Positions 1-11,325 of a stretch of 64,000 bases of DNA are shown here, one piece after another (position 1 is the stretch's first letter; every line of letters starts with the position of its first letter). The stretch lies in contig NC_031498.1 of the NCBI RefSeq assembly GCF_000237925.1, positions 20,174,837 to 20,238,836 on the forward strand. The letters are read 5' to 3'. Source of the stretch: Schistosoma mansoni (Eukaryota > Platyhelminthes > Trematoda > Strigeidida > Schistosomatidae). The notes below the pieces were generated by a model. That model was not told where the DNA came from. It did no database searches and saw nothing but the letters and a program-made list of their open reading frames with translations. A program made the position numbers and the translations under genes.

Positions 1-616
1 TGAAGACAGTCCGTGAGGTAAAATATATCTGAAATGTAAATTCTGTTTTTTTTTACAGGTCAAGACTGACTCATATAGACTATCCTTGAGTTGTTAAAAA
101 CAATGAAGAACTGTGATAACTATCCCGTGTATGAAATTCAATCATTCCATAATCTATTTAACAATAGCAGATTACTACGCCTTATTATTATATGATGTTG
201 TTCATTTAATTTTCTAAAATTAAGTAAATAATTCCGCTTACAATTGTATCAATATCAGATTAACACAGACGTGATCGATAAATTTTATCGGATAATATTT
301 ACTAATCTGAATATTCAAATAAGGTTTTCTAGGAAAGCTTTACTTCCAAATTGAAAGATTCACATTTCTAAATGGTGAAATGGAAAATAATATTAATACT
401 ATTGTGATTTGGTTGTTGTTATATCTCCACAGATCACAGCATCCCAAAAGGAGCAAAACTGTCACCGATGTAGTAACCATTGGAATCTATAAAATAATGC
501 GCACATTTTTTGATAAATATTGTGTCTAACTATCCATATCAGCCACTGTTAACTCTTAAAATAAACATTATGATTATATTCCGGAGGGAAATAGAATTAT
601 AAATTAGTTTCTTACC

Positions 617-1199
617 AAAAAAATTTGTCCCGACCGTTGCTGCTACCTTGACGTGGTGGTCGGGCTTGCCTATCGTGATGAACTCATCGAGCTATACTGG
701 CTGGAACAATCGTTCCTCAAAGTTCTACCATGCCAGACAGGTCGGTTGAAGAGCGGTAAGACTAAAAGCAGCAAACCCAAGGTCCGAAGGTGAAGTCGTA
801 CTGCTGACCACAGGGGTGTGATGGCAGTAAGGTGTTTCCTTCAGACAACCAGCATAACAGCGATGTTGCCTTCCCACAAGGAGGGGTGGGGTTAGAAAAG
901 GTTGACCCTAAAAATGCACACCTCGCCTTATCCCACGGATATCCGTCTCCGGCGGTAAGGTCCCAACAAGTACGGAGCTAACATAAAAACTACCCACAAA
1001 AAGGTCGTGTGTGACCGACCTCAAACAGTTGTCCCTTGGGCACTGCGGTCACGCTCTCAGGCCATTAAGACCACTTCTAAACCAATTTCCTTTTCAGGTA
1101 CCTGTAGAAGAACCCTTCCACGGTGTGGGAAACCGGGAAGTGATAACTGCCCTCATACCTCTAACAGCACTCAAGTCTGACTGACTGAAAAAAATTTGT
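617..1199 (+). mobile_element. 559-bp non-autonomous retroelement with target-site duplication and CTGA-repeat tail
   Basis: A 559-bp block (629-1187) is flanked by perfect 12-bp direct repeats aaaaaaatttgt at 617-628 and 1188-1199, the signature of target-primed insertion. It starts with a short stem, CCCGACC pairing with GGTCGGG about 20 nt later, and ends in a ctgactgactg tail. It is clearly richer in G+C than its surroundings and has no long reading frame. The block resembles the leader regions of schistosome RTE-type elements from memory only. I infer a short element moved by another element's reverse transcriptase. The strand is set by the tail. Confidence 0.75.
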
Positions 1200-3560
1200 T
1201 TATACCTCTATATATAAAAATAACTTTCACTCCCGTGACGAAATTACAAAAACTACTCAGTCAATAGACTACCTGAAACTGTCTTCAATGTCAAACCGAA
1301 TGATTGTTTGGGAAAGATGACTTTTCGATTTCAATCATCTGTAATTTTATTAAGATTGTATTACTTTGTCTTATTCACAAATACTTAGTTTAGAACTCAT
1401 TGTAAATAGGCATTCTAAATCTTAAATTTGCTTCAAATAAATTAATTTAATAGAATATTTAAGTGAACGATTGTTTTCAATAACTTCACCATCAAAATCT
1501 ACTGTAATAAATTCACAAGTATTCTACTACAATGGTCAAAACAAGGCATTTATAAATGAATGAGTTAGACAATGCTGTAGGTTGATATTAGTGAACTTTT
1601 ACATCGATTATGACTCCAATACGTCACATTTAAAAATGACAAGTTGGAAGTATTTAAACCACTGTTTTAGCAAAAAAATTGATCGGCAGCCTGCTTGAAT
1701 ATCTGGGTTACCTGTTCCCCCCACCTAGATATTTCAACAAGATGTCTGTTTTTGTTTGTTTCAACACATCATTATGTCTATTAATCGCATAACCTATTCA
1801 GGCGCGTTTATGAAAAGTTTACGACCTTTCGCCGTACAATTTACAAAAAGGTACAATCGGGACATCGTGGTGGCTGACAATATGCTTTGAAAAGAATGAA
1901 CATTATTCAGATGTCAGTTCCTGAACTGCTAACTTCTAACTGACAATCACTAATTGGCAAGGCGGACTGTCTTCAGTTTTTACTAAGTCTAAATATGTAT
2001 CGTAATCATGATGTAATCACAATTCAAGAATCCTGATTAAATTATTTACAAGATGATTGTTCAGTATCGCTAAAAGATTTCAATATTTATTGTCAGGATC
2101 GATCAAGAAATAAGAAAATGAAACTCGTTGAAATACTTTATGCTGTGGATTCTATATTGTACCAAAAATATAATATTGAATAAAGCTATTAATAATAAAA
2201 AGGAAAAATTTAATTTACCTATTTATGTATGCCTTATTCCAACCATTGTAATACAATAATTTTGTCTTAATAACTGTAAGGTGTGGTTGTGGTGATAAGC
2301 TTACTGAAATAATTTTCCACTTAAATATTTCCTTTTTAATTTCATAGCGTTATAAGCAACTAATTCCGTAAAAACTGTGGTAATTTTCTAAAACGATCAA
2401 ACTTCTACTCACTCTCATATGGGTTAAACTTCAGCTCATAGTTTTAATCATTTGTAAATCATTAATTAGTAATGATATTCATACTAATTATGAGTAGTAT
2501 AGAAATCCAAGTTAACTTTGGTCGACATAACTAGTGAAAAACTCAGGACTTCACTCTCTTCATGACTTTCTGCAAAATAATCCAAGCATTGTGGTGACCA
2601 AGTTATCTTTCCATTGCCTTAGCATATTCTCTGGAAGAAGATTTTGAAAGTGGCTAAATGGTTTAAGTGTGAAGCTCTTACTACCTTTATAGACAGCATT
2701 ATAAGTATATGCTTCAGAGAAAAGTCAGCTATTAGTATTTTCCACAATAATCAGAGCAATGTCAACAAAACTAGGGATGATTATCAATCAGATTTTATAC
2801 AGACGAAAAAGCTGTTAACCACTTGTGAATATATTCTGACAGCTCACTTCTTTTCGAAGTATCTGCCGATAACTTTCTACAGAAATATAGTATCTAATAA
2901 TTATCTGTTTTTTTTATTCACCCAGTAATTTTCTGAGTGGTTTTTGGAGCATGTTTTCAATAAATTTGGATTATTGCTGTCAGTGAAATACAAAATATAT
3001 TTTTACGTAGCTACATCAATCTGACGAGCACCAAACGGGGTGAAACACGGACTCTCGATCTCAACTTTATTAGAACTCGTGACCAAATAGGATGATCAAG
3101 GCACTCCTCTCACGATACAAATATGCCAATAGAGACCCATAAATTACAGTCTTTAGTGTAAACGGTGGAAAAGTACAAACCCTTACAAATACTCTTTTCT
3201 TCATTTACAATGATATTCATTTTAAAACATCTGTGAAATAGATAGTTCGCTTTCTAACAGTGGTTTATGCGCTCGATCTATTTCTCATATCGTTAGTCTA
3301 GTAAAAAATTTAATTTGACCTTATTATTCTACGAGTTAATTAGTTCATTAGTATTTTTTAACAACTTTGGAATCCAATCTAGGCAGTTAGTGTCACCAGC
3401 CTGCGTCCGATAACCCGTACTTGATAAGTAAGTTACATCCCACTTTATTGGGACGAGATAGTCTAGTAGTAAATAAAATTACTTTTCATCAGAAAAATGA
3501 CTCCTAATTCGAATTCTACTCGATGTGTAATACTCAATCAATTACGATTCGTCTACTCTT
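1200..3560. other. AT-rich stretch without recognisable gene
   Basis: Apart from short A/T runs I see no splice-flanked coding segment, tRNA-like box pair or transposon end here. The open stretch at 2644-2928 begins at a TTG, lacks conserved motifs and has no convincing acceptor or donor. Confidence 0.4.
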
Positions 3561-3574
3561 TCAGATTTCGTTGA

Positions 3575-3870
3575 CTACATACTAAATAAAATCGTAGTGG
3601 ATGTAAACACAGGTGGGGTAAACCAAATGTGTTTCAATACATTACAGAATCTCTTGGTACAATCTGAGAACAATATAGTAAATACTTCATTTGCAAAATA
3701 TCCCTCAATTGTCTCAGACTTTGTTGTTCCTTCGTTTCCATACCGGCCACTCTCTGTTCTCAACCTTGTGCCACTAGGCACTCCACTTTTGATTAGTGTT
3801 ACATACTACTTATATCTGCAGACATCAGTAGCACACATCACAACAGTAATTAAACTACACATGATGAATA
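3575..3870 (-). repeat. Dispersed repeat, related to 44100-44230
   Basis: Read on the minus strand, this tract (gatgtgtgctactgatg..., then an AGGTTGAGA core) matches the plus-strand tract at 44100-44230 at moderate identity. Both carry a 'TGTGYRCTACTGATG' segment followed by 'agatataagta'. It is therefore an old interspersed repeat; open frames on either strand here should not be taken as genes. The family is not identified. Confidence 0.5.
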
Positions 3871-3949
3871 TGATAAATCAGGAAAACAATTGTTATTAAT
3901 TTGATAGAGTTATCATATTGATTTTTTTCCACTTTATTTTATATTTTAG

Positions 3950-4203
3950 ATTTATTAGATCATGTTTATCCAATTGGACAATCAATTTTATTGACACAAT
4001 ATGAACTTTTCAAAATGGAATTAGATAATTATTTGAATTGTTTAAAACAAATTACTGAAGATAAAAATAATCAGCTGTTAGAAAAAAAATCAATCAATGA
4101 AATTGATTATCAATTTGATAATCAATATAAACATTTAGAATTTCCAACATTAGAACCATTTAATATGATTATTTATGGACTTCCAAATATCTCATTTGCT
4201 TAG
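3950..4203 (+). CDS. Terminal exon of an unidentified gene
   Basis: A pyrimidine-rich tract and AG acceptor (3948-3949) lead into an open frame in phase 1: the first two bases, AT, complete a codon from the previous exon. The exon runs about 84 residues to a TAG at 4201-4203. The peptide begins LLDHVYPIGQSILLTQYELF, then gives a charged, probably helical segment (KMELDNYLNCLKQITEDKNN) and an Asn/Gln-rich end. Two AATAAA signals lie 100-115 nt past the stop, as expected of a real 3' end. Codon use is strongly A/T-ending, like the other host exons. I do not recognise the family. No upstream exon could be placed between position 1 and 3950, so the preceding intron is probably long. Confidence 0.6.
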
Positions 4204-4302
4204 GGGAATTATTTATATTCTATAAACTCTTTTAATGAAAATGATCTTTAAAACTGGACAGTATTGATATTTATATTTCCATATTTGATAGAATTGAAAA
4301 GA

Positions 4303-4320
4303 AATAAATGATGAAATAAA
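4303..4320 (+). promoter_or_regulatory. Tandem polyadenylation signals
   Basis: AATAAA occurs at 4303-4308 and again at 4315-4320, about 100 nt after the stop codon at 4203. They support the exon at 3950-4203 as the 3' end of a plus-strand transcript. Confidence 0.55.
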
Positions 4321-4388
4321 CAATAAGAGAGATTTTACAGTCACTTTTTTTCTACACAACATTGTTCGTTTACATTAAAAATTATTAC

Positions 4389-5290
4389 TTACTTATGCCT
4401 GTTACCCCTCATGGAGAAGAATAGGCCGCTCACCAGCATTCTCCATCCAACTCTGTCCTGACCCTTCCTTTCCAGTTCTTTCCAGTTAACATTCATTCTT
4501 TTCATATCTGCTTCTATTCCCTGACGTAATGTGTTCTTTGGCCTTCCTCTTTTCCTCTTCCCTTCCGGATTCCAAGTTAAGGATTGCCTTGTAATGCACA
4601 TTGGTGATTTTTCTAATGTATGTCCTATCCACTTCCAACGTCTTTTCCTAATTTCCTCTTCAACTGGATGCTGGTTTGTCCTCTCCCATAAAACGCTGTT
4701 GCTGATAGTATCCGGCCAATGGATGTTGAGTATTTTGCGTAGACAACTGTTTATAAATACTTGTATCTTCTTGATGATGGATATATTAGCTCTCCAGGTT
4801 TCCGGTCAATACAGTAGGACTGTCTTGACGTTCATATTGAAGATTCTGACTTTGAAATTAGTTGACAGTTGTTTTGAGTTCCATATGTTCTTCAATTGTA
4901 GAAATGCTGCCCTTGCTTTGCCAATCCTCGCCTTTACATCTGCATCCCATCATCCTTGTTTATCAACGATGCTTCCTAGGTACGTGAATGTTTCCACCTC
5001 TTCCAGAGTTTCGCCATCAAGTGTGATTGGGTTGGTGTCCTCCGTGTTGTATTTGAGAATCTTGCTTTTCCCTTTGTGTATGTTGAGGCCTATTGATGCA
5101 GAGGCTGCTGCTACATTTGCTGTCTTCGTCTGTATTTGTTCGTGCGTATGAGATAGGAGGGCTATGTCATCTGCGAAGTCCAAATAATTTAAATGATTCT
5201 GAGAAGTCCACTGTATTCCGTATTTCCCCTCAGATGTCGAAGCCTTCATAATCCAGTCAATCACCAGAAGATAGAGGAAGGATTCAAAAG
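4389..5290 (-). mobile_element. RTE-1 (SR2-like) retrotransposon fragment, reverse transcriptase and C-terminus
   Basis: Minus-strand translation gives a reverse transcriptase core with the catalytic motif FADDIALLSHTHEQI, followed by TFTYLGSIVDKQG, then after frame breaks the C-terminal part ending in [19 protein letters not shown] and WRMLVSGL. These are typical of the RTE clade (BovB/SR2 relatives). The element is truncated at its 5' end near 5290 and its 3' end lies by 4389, next to the characteristic acttacttatgcctgttacc end. A scrambled GGATGATGGG near 4950 and further stops make it a dead copy. Plus-strand open frames across 4531-5151 are shadows of this element. Confidence 0.85.
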
Positions 5291-5299
5291 TATGCTGAA

Positions 5300-6360
5300 T
5301 ACATTTTGAATGATTTTCGAGAACGATGTCCGTCTAGAATGTCTATGTTAACTTAAGTGTTGCAAAACTCTGGAAAAGACCGACTACAGTCAGATTTTCA
5401 TTGTTTGTGTTATCAAGATATATCTGTAATGAAGATAACTGAAAAATTGAAAAGTGCATGCAATACTGTTTATTAAGCTTTTATTTGTAGCTTGTAAGGG
5501 AACCCGTTAAGATGATCGGTTAGATACACCTGAATACCAACGGTATCCGAACTAAGACATCGAATAAATTTTCACAATATTCGATTGTATCTTGATAGAA
5601 ATTAACTAATGATGATAGTGTTTCTACATCGATTTCTCAGTTATCCTAGCTAATAAAGAAACATATAGCTTCTTTGTACGATTAATGTCGAAAATTATCA
5701 ACTATATTCAGGTCACTGAACATATATCGATATGAATGAAGTCATCTATAAGCTAAAAACAATTATTCTTATATGAGGAAATTCACTAGCATTCACCAGT
5801 TCAACAGATTTCAAAAATTAGATCTTGATAACGTACTTCTTGTAAAAAGTTATTTCGAATTGGATTTGATTCAGTTTAAATAAAGTAAACCTTGAGAAGC
5901 TGCAATCAACTAAGCTAAAATTATGGTATCTTTTCATATGCACTTTTCATTTTGATGTAGCATTGGAAATTTTACTAATCTCACATTAAGTTTGTACATA
6001 TTTAGTCGACATTGAAAACGAACCGATTAGCACCACAAAAACGATGGTTGAATAAAGTAGAAAGACGAAAAATCTATTTCAAATCAGACAGATTTTAAAG
6101 ATAAAACTATGAAATAAAAATAAATGGGATATATAACTATTAAATGGATTAATGTTACTTACTCATTTGTAAAGATTCCATTTTATAAACACACTCTATT
6201 TGGGACAAAAATCATCCCAGCATGTGCTTCTTTTACTGACTTTCTGTTCTACCTAAGATCATAATTTAGTAAAAACTTGAGTAAAATATGCTAACTTCTG
6301 AGGTTATTCTATTAAAAAAGATGTTCTTATAAATATTCACTGAAGTGTATAAATTGTAGG
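5300..6360. other. AT-rich stretch, nothing recognised
   Basis: No coding motif, SINE box pair or retroelement end seen. Confidence 0.35.
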
Positions 6361-6364
6361 TCTA

Positions 6365-6540
6365 TTCTTCTAAAATGGATGGCTTCTGGCTAATAGCGGG
6401 ACCCAAGATGTGCTTCCCGTACCATTTGAGATTTGTCAGACAGGTTTACCTGTATATCCGTGTTGATATCTTCATTGAGACTCGAATCTAGTACCTTCCG
6501 CTTCAAAAAGCAATACCCATTTAACTACTAGTTCTAGATA
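6365..6540 (-). mobile_element. Degenerate SINE-A (Smα-like)
   Basis: The order of parts matches SINE-A: on the minus strand a tRNA-like B-box region (ctcgaatctagtacc on plus) followed by a hammerhead-like block and the 'ggatggcttctggctaatagcggga' tail region. The ribozyme core is destroyed (ctgacaaat instead of CTGANGA, and no GAAA), so this is an old copy. Confidence 0.5.
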
Positions 6541-6889
6541 ATCATTAACTTGTTCAGTGGGTGTGAATTTCATTTCTGTGTGTTTTGTATCTTCTCGTTG
6601 TTGATATTAAGAATTGTCGTTGATTAGTGTTTATCAGAAAATGTGAAGCCGTCTATTCTAAAAAACTTGATAAAATAGCTATATCGAAACAGTCTGCTCA
6701 TGATATGTATGTAGCAATAAAGATTGATAAGTTGCATTTCTTAATATCAACAATGAGAAAATTCAAAACCTTACAACAATAGTATTTATTTAATTATAGA
6801 AATTATATTTCAAATACAATTTTAACATTGAACGTATTGTATATACTCGATGCCCAGGTTTTGTCAAATTATCCTTCCCAGTTTGACGA

Positions 6890-7125
6890 ATTTTCATGTA
6901 AGTGGCGTTTTCACAGTTGAAATTGCGAATCAATCTAAGCTAGACCACCAGTGAAAACCCGGAAACACTGGATGTCTGTTTCGTTCTAGTATGGTATTCC
7001 TTAGCAATGCTCATCCATGATCCCACTGTCTAGTACTTTCAGGTTTTCAATAGTAGTCTAGCTTAGATCGACTCACAATTTCAACTGTGAAAATAGTACA
7101 ATCTCCACAAACCCCCATACACAGA
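6890..7125. mobile_element. Head-to-head SINE-B pair (fold-back)
   Basis: The left half is the SINE-B 3' region on the minus strand (agttgaaatt...ctagaccaccagtgaaaac). The right half (from about 7035) is the same region on the plus strand (ggttttcaatagtagtctag...aatttcaactgtgaaaa). The arms could pair over about 80-90 nt with a loop that carries the decayed ribozyme region. The hammerhead is not intact. Confidence 0.7.
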
Positions 7126-7362
7126 TTGATAATATTAGTAGTAATAATGTTTAATTTGAGTGAAATGTTTACAAGTAAAATATGAAGTCAGGACAAGCAT
7201 TACAGATAAATCATCTTGATGATAGTTCACTGTCCACTCTACAGTAATATATATGTATGATTTATAGCGATGAAAGAATACTCATCGATTAGTTGTGTTA
7301 CGCAATATTTACATGATGTCACTATAATAGTGACCTTTCATCAAAATATTTTATCAATTCCT

Positions 7363-7365
<3 letters not shown>

Positions 7366-7397
<32 letters not shown>
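7366..7397. repeat. (AT)n microsatellite
   Basis: An uninterrupted alternating TA run of about 30 nt, directly abutting the RTE-1 fragment that follows. Confidence 0.9.
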
Positions 7398-7399
<2 letters not shown>

Positions 7400-7697
7400 C
7401 TTACGCCTGTTACTCTCAATGGAGCTTAGGCCGCCGACAACCATTCTCCAACCCACTCTGTCCTGAGCCTTCTTTTCTAGTTCTATCCAACTTTCGTTAA
7501 TTCTTCTCATGTCTGTCTCCATTTCTCGGCGTAATGTGTTCTTTGGTCCTCCTCTTTTCCTTTGACCTTCAGGATTCCATGTGAGGGCTTACCTTGTGAC
7601 ACAGTTGGGTGATTTCTTCAATGTGTGTCCTATCCACTTCTAGCGCTTCTTCCTGATTTCTTCCTCCGCTGGAATCTGGTTTGTTTTCTCCCACAGA
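7398..7697 (-). mobile_element. 5'-truncated RTE-1 3' end
   Basis: On the minus strand this encodes the last ~100 codons of the RTE-1 C-terminus, diverged from the copies at 4.4, 18.5 and 29.4 kb, and it ends with the cttacgcctgttac 3' terminus. Both sides are AT dinucleotide repeats (tatata on the left, agatatatatatg on the right), so the element either inserted into a microsatellite or the target duplication is hidden in it. Confidence 0.8.
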
Positions 7698-7699
7698 TA

Positions 7700-8385
7700 T
7701 ATATATGATGAAAAATTAATTGAAAAAGATTTCTTCGTTCCATTCATCATTTGCTAAAACCGCGTTTTTTTTGTTTTTTTTGCCCTAGATCTTACATTCT
7801 ATTACTCGTTCTTCATTAGTGTTCGTCAGGCCAACGCTTTCAGATGCATGACGTTCTACATTTTTAATGATCGTTGATTAAATTTTCAGCCTTTCATGCG
7901 GAAACTGAAAAATTGTGGAACTAATATTTTTACAACTAACTAGCTCCAAGATGGGTTCCCAGAATTCTAGTGAAAAGTTTTGATTAGATAGAGTTTGCTC
8001 ATATCATAAATAAAGCAGTCATCACTTACGGGATTGCATAAAAGTCACTCTGTACCTTGAATTGATTGAGTTAGCTGATGTAGAGCACTGAATTTTAACC
8101 AGGTAATTTAAAAGTAATGTGCACTCCATGAAAACTCAAAGTTTTGATTTGGACTCCTGATGGATTAATGTATACACACTGATAAGAAGTTACAAACGAG
8201 GATGAAATCCTAAAGAAAAATGGGAATCCGTAATAATTAATATCTAAAACCTGACTAATCAGCCATTTATCTCATGTGATATATATAAATTTTTGCTGTA
8301 TAGCTGTACTTAGTCTTTGAAGCAGTCATAAAGGAATTTAGTTTAGGTGTTTAGTTTATTTTTTAAAAGTTACAATCAATATTGT
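7700..8385. other. AT-rich stretch, small SINE-like scraps only
   Basis: A segment around 8170-8215 (cacactgataagaagttac...gatgaaatcc) looks like an eroded hammerhead-type SINE piece. Otherwise nothing is recognised. Confidence 0.3.
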
Positions 8386-8556
8386 TAGCAAAGATGGATA
8401 GTGGTTAACAGTGGAATCCAGGACGCACGTTTCGTCCTATTTCGGGCTCGTCAGCTGGATGTACCTGCATATCAGAGTTGATGTCCACTCTGGGACTCGA
8501 ACCCAGTACCTTTCGCTTCAAACGCCATCGTGTTATCCACTCAGCTATTGAGTTCT
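8386..8556 (-). mobile_element. SINE-A (Smα-like) with tRNA-like head and hammerhead
   Basis: Read on the minus strand: a tRNA-like head with A box (tagctgagtggataac) and B box (gggttcgagtccc), then a hammerhead ribozyme, then the tail ggattccactg...ccatctttgc. This order is that of the Smα family of schistosome SINEs (established knowledge). The pol III boxes imply transcription by RNA polymerase III. This is the best-preserved SINE-A copy in the window. Confidence 0.85.
8411..8462 (-). ncRNA. Hammerhead ribozyme in SINE-A, core intact
   Basis: On the minus strand: helix I ATCCAG pairs with CTGGAT (6 bp); core CTGACGA (8454-8448); helix II GCCC/GGAC with one mismatch; GAAA (8433-8430); helix III segment CGTGCG; and cleavage triplet GTC (8424-8422). 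All core positions of the CUGANGA...GAAA...NUH pattern are kept. The mispair in helix II may weaken it. Confidence 0.75.
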
Positions 8557-8559
8557 GAA

Positions 8560-9775
8560 GACCTAAACATCAATGGTAAGATTCAAACAAGTAATACTAA
8601 GTGAATTTACAATCAATATGTTTTTCCTTTTTCTTTCCTCAATGATTTCGGATACGTGTAATACCATTTCTAATAATTAAGTTAAAATGATTTTAAGCAT
8701 AAAGAATTATTTTTTCCAGTTTATAATGACTCATCCTTTATTAAATAGAATAAGTGCTGAAGGGAAGTTGCGTATTTATTGTAGTTCTAATAATATCTAA
8801 AAAAGGGGGTTATTTGAATTAAATCAGTTATCAAATATTGTCAACATTGCCATTTATGTATGGATGACTTTAAACACACGACTGTTTAAGAGAGTAATTT
8901 TCCCACACTTACATCTTGTGTAGAATAGATGGAATTGTATAAAGGTATTTTTCAATTTGTATTTGTACTAGACTGGATCTTGATCATCAATTTTATTGAT
9001 TCTCACGGTTAATATTTATATGTAAGTTCTTTTTTGTGCCTTTCATTATTATTTTATTAACATTCATAATATTTCATAATGTGAATGGTTGTTTTCTTTT
9101 ATTACTTACATCATAGATGACTTCTTGAAAAATTGTGAATTGTTTAATGATTTAAAATATCATTAGAATGTTAACTCTTTCTATGATTCACAAATTCTTT
9201 CATATGACACAATCATAAATAAAAATCTAGATTGATGTGAACAGAGAAACAAGAAGAAGCCTTGACAGAATACGGATGCTGTATTTGGGGACGTTATTTC
9301 ATTTAATGCAAAGCTTGTATAACAATAAAATTTACTTTTGCCCCTAGTTTATTTTACAGATCATAAGCTTTCGTTTGATGTATGATTCACTGCCATAGGC
9401 TTTTCTGTTCCAAAGCTATTGTAATTTAAACGTAATCTGTGGTACTCTATTTTCTGCTCTAATCCCCAGTTTTGAACATAATTGTATTTTCTTAATTGTT
9501 GTACGTTGTGGTCAGGTCAGTCACCTATTTATTCGTGTATTTTTTTACACTAATCTGAAATTGGGATCCAGGTGGCGATTGGGAATAAATCGAGTGGTGT
9601 TCCAGTTGACTTTGTCTTCTCTCTCGCGTGTGCTTGTCAGCCAATCAGATGATAGAATAGTTTTCGTCTCTGTATCTCGTGCAGTTGATCTCACTTTCGA
9701 ACTCAAGCACACGAGCCTCAAGGTTAAGCCAGTCAGCCTATCGCGTCAAGGTTTTAATCTACATTAGACAAATTA
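8560..9775. other. AT-rich stretch, no gene recognised
   Basis: Around 9240-9440 the composition rises and resembles retroelement untranslated sequence, but I can assign no family. The open frame at 9561-9767 has no motif and overlaps the start of a SINE-like tract. Confidence 0.3.
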
Positions 9776-9779
9776 TCCT

Positions 9780-9990
9780 CTGGACTTCTATCTAGTTCAC
9801 ACCTACGATCCTAGTATGAATCCGACCCAGGACCTCCAGGTCTTTCAACGAACACAATGATTAAAACCAATAGGTCAGAATTCGATGATATAGTACCAAC
9901 TCCAATCAATTTTCGATTCAGCTCGACGCTCATCCAATATCATTGATGACAACTGCTTCACTCTCAATGTCTAAACTCCACGAGTCACAG
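9780..9990 (-). mobile_element. Diverged SINE-B head region
   Basis: Minus-strand tRNA-like B box (on plus: atgaatccgacccaggacc) followed on plus by the SINE-B upstream segment (atcattgatgacaactg...aaactccacgagtcacag). The same order is seen at 11711-11960, 19365-19690 and 27235-27430. No ribozyme is recognisable. Confidence 0.5.
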
Positions 9991-10238
9991 TTTGCAGTTT
10001 GCGTATATCTATTTGGTGCCTCCCTGTACTAATGTCTATGTGTTTAAGTAAATAAACGCTGCTTGGTTAGAGGGTTTCGCTAAAAATTACTCCATGAGGT
10101 CGTGGGGCAACTATTCACGATGCTGAAATCAGATGATTATTTGAGTATGAAAGATTAGTTGCTTAGTATCTAGCGTGATTTCAAGGAAGTAAAGAGTTTA
10201 CTAAGAGGCACCGCGTGACGCGAGTTGGCGGGAACCAG

Positions 10239-10484
10239 TCAAACCTTCTGAATCCGACCTGAAATCTCTTCAGATACCAGAATAGGACTGGTGAGACTTC
10301 CAAGATAAGAGTAGCGGTCGTTGCGCTTAACTACACTCCCTACCATTAATTCAGGCGATGACGCAAGGCAATCCTGAAATAACACTTTGAATATAGAAGA
10401 GGGAGACCGCATTCCAAACATGCTTCCATTTTTGTTTAAGGTGGTCAGAGGGCTGCATATTCTCAGCGGAATTAAAATTTGCAA
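10239..10484 (-). pseudogene. RTE-2 reverse transcriptase fragment
   Basis: The minus-strand peptide contains SMFGMRSPSSIFKVLFQD, SPELMVGS and YSYLGSLTSP, the same segment as the fragment at 53746-53950 (AGMFGMRFSPSKCKMLLQDW). In non-LTR reverse transcriptases this stretch lies just after the catalytic FADD motif and includes the 'YLGS' motif. Only about 80 residues remain, and neither FADD nor the rest of the domain is present. Confidence 0.75.
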
Positions 10485-10572
10485 TAATCTATGCGGTATA
10501 TTGGTAATCAGAAAATTGCATCATGCATAAAGTTGGGTAATTGAATTTGTAGATAAAACTCATTAAGACTAG

Positions 10573-10858
10573 GTAAAAGATAGGCAGGGGTAATTATTAC
10601 ATATGGTTAATTAATTGAGACAGAATATTGGGTTGATTTAGTTCAGCTGCCCCTAGTTTTCTCCCAACCTACTCGTACATCAGCAAATATAGCCCATTCA
10701 GGTAGGATGCAGTCAGACATACGAGACAGACGTCATAACCACCTCAATCGATGAAGATTTATAACTTCATCAACTGACTTGCCACTTAACCTAGCAGCCT
10801 ATACCTAACTTCAACATTACTCACTTGGTTCTCACATAAACCCGAGGAATACGTCGAA
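10573..10858 (-). repeat. Left arm of 286-bp inverted repeat flanking the gap (RTE-2 sequence)
   Basis: These 286 bases are the reverse complement of 11326-11611, with no mismatch that I can see. The right arm stops exactly at the edge of the N run. Translated on the minus strand here (plus in the other arm) the sequence is the RTE-2 C-terminal region (NQVSNVEVRYRLLG, then VDEVINLHRLRWL after a frame break). Confidence 0.85.
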
Positions 10859-11029
10859 AATATCTATAATCGAAAACATGTAGCCTACTCACGTCTTCTA
10901 CCAATCATAACAGTCTATTTATTTATATATCTCAACCAAATGACTTGAAATTCCAATTCACATTTTGTTTTCGTTAAGTTTCTAAGCGGAACAAACAAGA
11001 AGCTTACAAGTGACTATCTTCAATTTTCA

Positions 11030-11120
11030 CTTGAGGCATCATAGATATGCCCTATTGAAGAGTCCCAAATAGTAAGAAATGACCATCCAGTGCTTACAGG
11101 TATTTAGTGGTTGGTAATTC
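11030..11120 (+). mobile_element. SINE-B fragment
   Basis: Contains ctattgaagagtcccaaatag...gaccatccagtgcttacagg, an eroded SINE-B ribozyme region on the plus strand, cut off by the N run. The core reads TTGAAGA and GAAA has become GAAAT with broken helix II, so it is inactive. Confidence 0.55.
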
Positions 11121-11125
11121 CAACG

Positions 11126-11325
11126 NNNNNNNNNNNNNNNNNNNNNNNNNNNNNNNNNNNNNNNNNNNNNNNNNNNNNNNNNNNNNNNNNNNNNNNNNNN
11201 NNNNNNNNNNNNNNNNNNNNNNNNNNNNNNNNNNNNNNNNNNNNNNNNNNNNNNNNNNNNNNNNNNNNNNNNNNNNNNNNNNNNNNNNNNNNNNNNNNNN
11301 NNNNNNNNNNNNNNNNNNNNNNNNN
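11126..11325. other. Assembly gap (200 N)
   Basis: Exactly 200 unresolved bases, a conventional placeholder length rather than a measured size. Open frames drawn through it are meaningless. Confidence 0.98.

Noticed and set aside
2644-2928. 94-codon open frame
   Set aside because: Starts at TTG, has no conserved motif or splice sites; probably chance in AT-rich DNA.
4531-5151. 206-codon plus-strand open frame, and similar ones at 29513-30019 (+) and 18459-18848 (-)
   Set aside because: All three are antisense shadows of RTE-1 copies whose real coding strand is recognisable.
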